Shown: positions 12,878 through 17,681 of the stretch, one piece after another
Layout of the letters: each line of letters begins with the position of its first letter
How positions within the stretch are numbered: position 1 is the stretch's first letter
Assembly (NCBI GenBank): GCA_050743625.1
Contig: JBOGED010000274.1
Coordinates: 1-17,681, forward strand
Source of the DNA: JBOGED01 sp050743625
GTDB taxonomy: Bacteria; Actinomycetota; Nitriliruptoria; Euzebyales; Egibacteraceae
Reading direction: 5' to 3'
Length of the DNA stretch: 17,681 nucleotides
Position numbers and translations under genes: made by a program
The notes under the pieces: generated by a model
The model's database searches: none
Told to the model about the DNA's origin: nothing
What the model saw: only the letters and a program-made list of their open reading frames with translations

Positions 12878-14116
12878 ATGGCTCGCGCGCAGGTGCTGTC
12901 GATGGTCCTCGCCGGCGGCGAAGGAAAGCGCTTGCAACCCCTGACGACCCATCGGGCGAAGCCGGCGGTCCCGTTTGGGGGCAACTACCGGCTCATCGAT
13001 TTCGTGCTGTCCAACCTGGTGAACGCCTCGTTCCGGCGGATCGTGGTGCTCACCCAGTACAAGAGCCACAGCTTGGACCGCCACCTCGCCCAGACCTGGC
13101 GAATGTCGCCACTGCTGGGCAATTACGTGACCCCAGTCGGGCCGCAGATGCGCCGGGGACCCCACTGGTTCACCGGCTCCGCGGACGCCATCTACCAGAA
13201 CCTCGAGCTGATCGGCGACGAGCAGCCCGAGTATCTCTTGGTGTTCGGCGCCGACCATGTCTACCGGATGGACCCGCGCCACATGCTCGAGGCGCACATC
13301 GAATCGGGCGCTGGCGTGACCGTCGCGGGTATCAGAGTGCCCCGCGACCAGGCGGGTCAGTTCGGCGTCATCCAGACCACGAGCTCCGGTCCGTTGATCA
13401 CCGGATTTGAGGAGAAGCCCGCACGCGCCACCGGGCTCCACGATGCGCCGGACCAGGTACTCGCGTCGATGGGCAACTACATCTTCACGACGAAGGCCTT
13501 AACCGAAGCCGTGCTGACAGACGCCGAGGACCGCACTTCTGCCCACGACATCGGCGGCAACATCATCCCGATGCTCGTGAGGTCCCGCGAGGCCGCCTTC
13601 TACGACTTCGGCCGCAACGAGATCCTCGGTGCCACCGCGCGCGACAGCGGCTACTGGAGAGACATCGGCACGCTCGACGCCTACTACGACGCGCACATGG
13701 ACCTCGTCAGCGTCCACCCAGTGTTCAATCTCTACAACAAAGACTGGCCAATTCTCACCTGGCACGAGCCACTCCCGCCCGCGAAGTTCGTCTTCGAGTG
13801 GCCCGGCCGCGTGGGTCACGCGCTCGACTCGATGGTCTGCGCGGGCGTGGTCGTCTCCGGCGGAGTCGTCCGGCGTTCGATCCTGTCACCAGACGTGGTG
13901 GTGCACTCGAACGCCGAGGTCGAGGGGTCGGTGCTCCTGCACGGGGTTGACGTCGGCCGCCACGCGATCGTGCGCAACGCGATCGTGGACAAGGGCGTGC
14001 GTATCCCTGAGGGAGCAAGGATCGGGCTCGACCCCGATCGCGATAGAGCCCGTTTCACCGTCTCGCCAGGCGGGATCGTCGTCATCGGCAAGGGCTCGAA
14101 GGTCGAGCCTGAATAA
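12878..14116 (+). CDS. glgC: glucose-1-phosphate adenylyltransferase (ADP-glucose pyrophosphorylase)
   Basis: This 412-residue cytoplasmic enzyme makes ADP-glucose from glucose-1-phosphate and ATP, the committed step of bacterial glycogen and related glucan synthesis. It has the nucleotide-binding loop VLAGGEGKRLQPLT (10-23) followed by RAKPAVPFGGNYRLIDF, the active-site FGADHVYRMD with Asp126, and GFEEKP (176-181) with the sugar-phosphate-binding Lys180. A C-terminal left-handed beta-helix (SILSPDVVVHSNAEVEGSVL, VDKGVRIPEGARIG) is also present, and the length is normal for the family. The ATG at 12878 is preferred over the GTG at 12869 because TAGGG lies 8 bases before it and it gives the usual N-terminus. 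The GlgM gene follows after 13 bases in the same operon. The regulatory N-terminal residues are not analysable by eye. Confidence 0.98.
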   Translation: MARAQVLSMVLAGGEGKRLQPLTTHRAKPAVPFGGNYRLIDFVLSNLVNASFRRIVVLTQYKSHSLDRHLAQTWRMSPLLGNYVTPVGPQMRRGPHWFTGSADAIYQNLELIGDEQPEYLLVFGADHVYRMDPRHMLEAHIESGAGVTVAGIRVPRDQAGQFGVIQTTSSGPLITGFEEKPARATGLHDAPDQVLASMGNYIFTTKALTEAVLTDAEDRTSAHDIGGNIIPMLVRSREAAFYDFGRNEILGATARDSGYWRDIGTLDAYYDAHMDLVSVHPVFNLYNKDWPILTWHEPLPPAKFVFEWPGRVGHALDSMVCAGVVVSGGVVRRSILSPDVVVHSNAEVEGSVLLHGVDVGRHAIVRNAIVDKGVRIPEGARIGLDPDRDRARFTVSPGGIVVIGKGSKVEPE

Positions 14117-14129
14117 GGGGGCGGAACCC

Positions 14130-15284
14130 GTGCGCGTTTCGTTGCTGACCCGCGAGTTCCCGCCCGAGGTCTACGGCGGCGCTGGTGTGCATGTCGAGTA
14201 CCTCTCACGTGAGCTCGCCCGGCTCGTCGACGTCGAGGTCCGCTGCTTCGGGGACACGCGCTCCTCGCCACTCGTGGCCGCGGCGTACCAGCCCTGGGAG
14301 GCGCTCGGTGGTGAGCGTCCGCACCTCGCCGCGCTCCGCCACATGTCGGTCGACCTCGCGATGGCCCCCGGGGTCGAGGGCGCGGACCTGGTCCATAGCC
14401 ATACCTGGTACACCAACTTCGCGGGGCACCTGGCGAAGCTGCTCTTCGGCATCCCGCACGTCGCCACGACCCACAGCCTGGAGCCGCTCCGCCCGTGGAA
14501 GGCCGAGCAGCTGGGCGGCGGGTACGCGCTGTCCAGCTTTTGCGAGCGCACGGGGCTGGAGTCGGCTGACGCGATCATCGCGGTGTCGCACGGGATGCGC
14601 GAAGACGTGGCGCGCTGTTACCCCGCCGTGCCCGATGACCGCATCCATGTGATCCACAACGGCATCGACCCGGACGAGTACGCGCCGGACCCGTCGACCG
14701 ACGTCATCGAGCGCTTCTCGATCGACCCTGACCGGCCGTCGGTCGTGTTCGTCGGCCGGATCACCCGTCAGAAGGGCCTGGTGCACCTCTTGGACGCCGC
14801 GGGGTACCTCGACTCCGACGCCCAACTGGTCCTCTGCTCCGCCGCCCCTGACACGCGCGAGATCGAGGACGAGGTCCGCGCGCGGATCGCGGGGCTCCCA
14901 CAGGTCCGGTGGATCGACGAGATCCTGCCGCGTCCTTGGGTGGCGCAGATCTTGAGCCACGCGAGCGTCTTCGTGTGCCCGTCGGTCTACGAGCCGTTCG
15001 GTCTGGTGAACCTCGAGGCGATGGCGTGTGAGACCCCAGTCGTCGCGACCGCGATCGGGGGCATCCCTGAGATCGTCGTAGACGGGGAGACCGGCTACCT
15101 CGTGCCGCTGGGTGAGGATTTCCCCCGGTCCTTGGCCGAGAGGGTCAACGCGCTGCTCGCCGACGAGTCCCTCCGCCACCGCTTCGGCAAGGCGGGTCGC
15201 GCCCGCGTCCTTGAGCACTTCAGCTGGGCGGCTGTCGCCGAGCGCACCGCCGCCCTCTACGACCGGCTCTGCTCGGGCTGGTAG
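14130..15284 (+). CDS. glgM: GT4 glycosyltransferase, GlgM-type (alpha-maltose-1-phosphate synthase / actinobacterial 'GlgA')
   Basis: This 384-residue GT-B enzyme probably uses the ADP-glucose made by GlgC. The N-terminus (VSLLTREFPPEVYGGAGVHV) is that of the actinobacterial 'glgA_Coryne' group, whose mycobacterial member is now known to make maltose-1-phosphate (GlgM) for the GlgE pathway. It lacks the KTGGL N-terminus of classical GlgA. The C-domain shows FVGRITRQKGL (Arg210, Lys215) and the E-x7-E motif EPFGLVNLE (Glu288 to Glu296), both needed for the nucleotide-sugar donor. The GTG start has AAGGGGGCGG upstream, 13 bases after the glgC stop, so the two are co-translated. The last 28 bases overlap the convergent cation-transporter gene. 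The choice between GlgM and glycogen synthase activity is from family resemblance; glgE is not in the window. Confidence 0.9.
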   Translation: MRVSLLTREFPPEVYGGAGVHVEYLSRELARLVDVEVRCFGDTRSSPLVAAAYQPWEALGGERPHLAALRHMSVDLAMAPGVEGADLVHSHTWYTNFAGHLAKLLFGIPHVATTHSLEPLRPWKAEQLGGGYALSSFCERTGLESADAIIAVSHGMREDVARCYPAVPDDRIHVIHNGIDPDEYAPDPSTDVIERFSIDPDRPSVVFVGRITRQKGLVHLLDAAGYLDSDAQLVLCSAAPDTREIEDEVRARIAGLPQVRWIDEILPRPWVAQILSHASVFVCPSVYEPFGLVNLEAMACETPVVATAIGGIPEIVVDGETGYLVPLGEDFPRSLAERVNALLADESLRHRFGKAGRARVLEHFSWAAVAERTAALYDRLCSGW

Positions 15285-16081
15285 ACGTCGGGCTCGATGT
15301 AGAGGATGCCGACGAGCGGGACCCGCTCGCGGACCCTCTGCTCGGTCGCGTTGATCGTCTTGGCCACGTCGTCGAACGACAGCGCGCCGTTGAACTGGAC
15401 CTTCGCTCCGACGAGCAGCTCGTCGGGACCGATGTGCATGGTACGCATGTGGATGACCCGCGCAACCTCCGGCGTCTCCTCGATCGCCGAGCGGATCGCG
15501 GCGATGTCGCGAGGTCTGGCGGACTCGCCGATCAGCAGGCTCTTCATCTCGATCGCGAGCACGACCGCGATGACGCCGAGCAACACGCCGATCGCGAGGG
15601 TCGCGTAGGCGTCGAACACCGGGTCGACGAACTGCGCGAGCACCACGCCGATCAGCGCGAGCACGAGCCCTACCAACGCGCCGAGATCCTCAAGCACGAC
15701 GACCGGCAGCTCGGGGCTCTTGGAGTGGCGGATGAAGCTCCACCACGACTCGCCGCCGCGCACGTGATTCGCCTCGATGATCGCGGTACGGAACGACAAC
15801 GCCTCGAGCACGATGGCGACCACCAGGATGCCGATGGCCACGCTGAGGGACTCGGGAGCGTGTGGCTCCCGCAGCTTCGAGTACCCCTCGTACAACGAGA
15901 ACAGGGCACCGAGCGTGAAGAGGACGACCGCGACGACGAACGACCAGAAGTAGCGCTCCCGGCCGTACCCGAAGGGTCGCTCCTGAGACTCGGGCTTGCG
16001 CGCCGCCTTGCCGCCGAGCAGGAGCAGCGCCTGGTTTCCGCTGTCGGCGACCGAGTGCACCGACTCGGCGAGCATCGAAGA
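15257..16081 (-). pseudogene. CDF-family cation efflux protein, 5' end lost to an IS remnant
   Basis: The frame encodes most of a cation diffusion facilitator, an inner-membrane exporter of Zn/Co/Mn/Fe-type metals. It retains the second membrane helix with the metal-site motif AESVHSVADSGNQ, helices three to six, the acidic LEDLGALVGL helix, and the cytoplasmic C-terminal domain ending ILYIEPDVYQPE. The first membrane helix is missing. Just before SSMLAES, near 16079, the reading switches to the reverse complement of an IS1634-type transposase, so the open frame up to 16159 has a meaningless N-terminus. An internal ATG at 16075 could give a 272-residue five-helix protein, but no ribosome binding site is evident and function is doubtful. 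It converges on glgM with a 28-base overlap. The rest is undamaged, so the loss looks recent. Confidence 0.85.
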
Positions 16082-16540
16082 CCAGCTGGCAGAACAGGTG
16101 TACTGGTCGACGGCCGACCTCCTCGACCTAGAGGTCGACCTGCTGTTCTTCGACACCACCTCGACCTACTTCCAGATCGAACAGCCCGACGACCCCACCG
16201 AAGGCGAACCGTAGGCTTCCGCAGCCACGGCCACTCCAAGGACCACCGTCCCGACCTGCCCCAGGTCATCATCGGCCTGGCCGTCATCCGCACCGGCATC
16301 CCCATCCGGGTGTGGTGCTGGCCAGGCAGCTGGCCGACGCGATCAACGGCTCCGATGGCCTGTCCCCGGCCAAACAGGACGAGCTGGCCGGCCAGCTGCG
16401 CGCACAACCCGGCTACCGCTGGTTCCTGCGGACCACTCCTGGCGGGCTGTTGCGCATCGATCGAACAGCAGTCCGTCGCGAGGAACGCTTCGACGGCAAG
16501 TTCTTGCTGCGCACATCCGATCCCACCACCCTGTCGAAAT
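16078..16540 (+). pseudogene. IS1634-family transposase remnant (deleted and frameshifted)
   Basis: Three reading frames together give pieces of an IS1634-type (IS4 superfamily) transposase. Piece 1 (16078-16214) contains LDLEVDLLFFDTTSTYFQIE, with the first catalytic Asp in FFDTTSTYF, and ends at a TAG. Piece 2 (about 16211-16325, next frame) is FRSHGHSKDHRPDLPQVIIG and IPIRVWCWPG. Piece 3 (16315-16540, third frame) is LADAINGSDGLS, GYRWFLRTTPGGLLRID and DGKFLLRTSDP. Between VWCWPG and ARQLADAINGS about 100 or more residues that carry the second catalytic Asp are missing. The N-terminal part and the end after the TSDP motif are also gone. No terminal inverted repeats are visible. It is clearly non-functional. 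Confidence 0.88.
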
Positions 16541-16571
16541 CTACCCTGTAGCCATCGATATCTGGTAGGAC

Positions 16572-17075
16572 GTGCGCAGGCAGATCCATCACCTTGATCC
16601 TCTTGCTCATGCCACCGGATGTGACGACGTCATCCGAAGCCTTCCCTACTTCTTTGGTCAGCCAGAGGGAGTGGCTGCGTGCGCCGAAGCGGTACGCCAA
16701 CAATCTGGTTGGGTGGCCGAACAAGACGGTGTGGTCACAGGATTTCTTACGCTCGAGCGGCATGTTCCGGACAGCGCGGAAGTGACCTGGATGGCAGTGT
16801 GTCAGGGTCATCGACGTGCAGGTATCGGGCGGGTCCTGATCGAGCGAGCCATTGCCGACCTGGCTGGTAAGGGCGCCCTGTTCATGTTTGTGTTTACCCT
16901 TGGCCCGTCCTTTCCCGAGCAAGGAAGAGCGGATAGCTACGAGGGGACGCGCCAGTTCTATCGATCGATGGGGTTCGTCCCCCTTCGCGAACTGCAGCTC
17001 GAGGATTGGTCCGTCCCAGCCCTCCTGCTGGTACGCCGAACGGACCACCAGCCTGATTACCACAAATCAGGGTAG
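16572..17075 (+). CDS. GNAT-family N-acetyltransferase
   Basis: This 167-residue protein has the Gcn5-related acetyltransferase fold. The acetyl-CoA-binding motif A is VTWMAVCQGHRRAGIGRVLI (71-90), with the pyrophosphate loop Q-G-H-R-R-A-G-I-G at 78-86. Before it lie LPYFFGQPEGV and the strand GVVTGFLTLE; after it FYRSMGFVPL, the usual motif B. The acyl acceptor (small molecule, antibiotic or protein) cannot be inferred. The GTG start at 16572 gives the full first strand and helix, and TAGGA lies just before it, rather close. The gene follows the transposase remnant by about 30 bases, and its original upstream context may have been lost. It is intact in itself. Confidence 0.9.
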   Translation: MRRQIHHLDPLAHATGCDDVIRSLPYFFGQPEGVAACAEAVRQQSGWVAEQDGVVTGFLTLERHVPDSAEVTWMAVCQGHRRAGIGRVLIERAIADLAGKGALFMFVFTLGPSFPEQGRADSYEGTRQFYRSMGFVPLRELQLEDWSVPALLLVRRTDHQPDYHKSG

Positions 17076-17113
17076 AGACAGTGCGGACGGAGCGCCAGTG
17101 CTCGGTCACACTG

Positions 17114-17144
17114 CAGGATTCCTTCGTATAGGGAGGAAAGTTGC
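17114..17144. repeat. short palindromic repeat, copy 2 of 3
   Basis: This copy reads CAGGATTCCTTC, GTATAG, GGAGGAAAGTTGC. The centre pairs TTCCTTC with GGAGGAA (one G-T pair) and the outer arms are degenerate. It shares TTCCTTC, ATA and GGAGGAAA with the perfect hairpin 60 bases downstream and is also close to the copy at 11530-11557. Confidence 0.65.
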
Positions 17145-17173
17145 GGGTTAAACGGGTGCTGCCAGAACAAGGC

Positions 17174-17207
17174 CGCAGTTTTCCTTCAAATACGGAGGAA
17201 AACTGCG
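17174..17207. repeat. short palindromic repeat, copy 3 of 3 (perfect hairpin)
   Basis: CGCAGTTTTCCTTC (17174-17187), loop AAATAC, GGAGGAAAACTGCG (17194-17207) form a 14-bp stem with one G-T pair. It is AT-richer than its surroundings. A T or A run inside the arms could let it terminate transcription, but its relation to copies 1 and 2 favours a dispersed repeat. The stretch from 17208 to about 17373 between it and the NTPase relic holds nothing I recognise. Confidence 0.75.
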
Positions 17208-17373
17208 TCTTCCCCGACCCGCGTGATCCAATTCGTCCAGGGCTTCGTCAGCGCCAGATCGCGCCCGCGCTCGAGGGGTCGCCGGCACGGCGCTTGCCGC
17301 TGTTGATCTCGATCGTGACGAAGGTGCCGCTCCTGCGCACCCTCCCCGGTTCGGCTGATCGCGACGGTCTCGA

Positions 17374-17681
17374 CTCCTTCGGCCAACGCGGTTCATCGTC
17401 CGGACGGTCGAAGGCTTGCCAGACAGCCGGTTCCTCGCGGTGCTGGGCCCTCGGGCAGCGGCAAGAGCTCGCTCGTGCGCGCCGGAGTCATTCCCACGCT
17501 GAAGGGGGACGATTTTCCCGGCAGCAAGACCTGGACCCATCCGGCTGATCACTCCCGAGGCGCGCCCCTCAAGCGTGCTGGCTGCCCAGCTCGTCCGTCT
17601 CTTCCCCGGCGAGTCGATGCAGCGGACCCTCGACGGCGCTGCGCTAGTGGCTAGTGGCCAGGGTTCGGCACGCATGCGTGC
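17374..17681 (+). pseudogene. STAND-type P-loop NTPase relic (nSTAND1-like), runs off the right edge
   Basis: Pieces of a STAND-class NTPase appear in successive frames. FIVRTVEGLPDSRFLAVLGP (17392-17450) shifts by one base into SGSGKSSLVRAGVIPTLK (17451-17504), giving the Walker A GPSGSGKSS followed by the LVRAG-IP typical of nSTAND1 proteins. FPGSKTW then shifts again, near 17535-17542, into RLITPEARPSSVLAAQLVRL (17542 on), which stays open to the window end. An upstream SFGQR around 17374-17390 may be the FGR(E) start of the domain in another frame. Such NTPases often carry WD40 or TPR repeats and act in signalling or defence. At least two frameshifts make this copy inactive unless they are sequencing errors. 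Confidence 0.72.

Noticed and set aside
14205..15218. 337-codon minus-strand frame opposite glgM
   Set aside because: It is a mirror of a well-conserved glycosyltransferase; its composition is typical of an antisense shadow.
15434..16597. 387-codon plus-strand frame running from the cation exporter into the transposase remnant
   Set aside because: It is antisense over the exporter for most of its length; only the 16211-16325 part is transposase.
1..17681. tRNA, rRNA or CRISPR arrays
   Set aside because: I saw no cloverleaf with a T-loop GTTCGA-type motif, no rRNA core sequence and no regularly spaced direct repeats.

Overview
The window is high-GC DNA with a typical actinobacterial gene set: a Pup-proteasome operon (pup-prcB-prcA), a GlgC/GlgM-type alpha-glucan pair, GTG and TTG starts, and many stop/start overlaps. 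I read it as a chromosomal segment of an Actinomycetota member. The lineage below phylum cannot be fixed from the sequence, and a deep-branching or uncultured group is possible.

Left part (1-2740, minus strand): pup, prcB and prcA form a tight operon, followed by a lipoprotein gene whose ribosome binding site can pair with an upstream complement. The usual partners (mpa/ARC ATPase, dop, pafA) are absent from the window, although pup is the first gene of its transcript here. Pup already ends in Glu, so it would not need deamidation by Dop.

Centre-left (2861-9306, plus strand): divergent from pup lies a peptide/oligopeptide ABC importer of family-5 type. It has a lipoprotein binding protein, a DppB-type permease and one 801-residue polypeptide that joins the second permease to both ATPases. 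A 248-base stretch full of strong inverted and direct repeats separates the binding protein from the permease. Two small genes follow at once. They encode diverged tandem paralogues (about 200 aa each) that I cannot assign to a named family; their architecture suggests a non-catalytic class-I-amidotransferase-like fold. They look like accessory parts of the transporter operon.

Centre (9307-12711): a gene-poor spacer with two related REP-like hairpins, an APH-like small-molecule kinase (minus), a DoxX-family membrane protein (minus), and divergent from it a YcaQ/AlkX-type winged-helix DNA glycosylase (plus).

Right part (12712-17681): glgC and glgM (plus) supply ADP-glucose and maltose-1-phosphate for glucan synthesis. 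A CDF metal-efflux gene converges on glgM. It has lost its first membrane segment to an IS1634-type transposase remnant, which is itself deleted and frameshifted. Next come a GNAT acetyltransferase, two copies of a short palindromic repeat (a third lies upstream of the ycaQ-like gene), and at the right edge a frameshifted STAND-type P-loop NTPase relic. The right end is therefore a decaying, recombination-prone zone, whereas the left and centre are intact and operonic.
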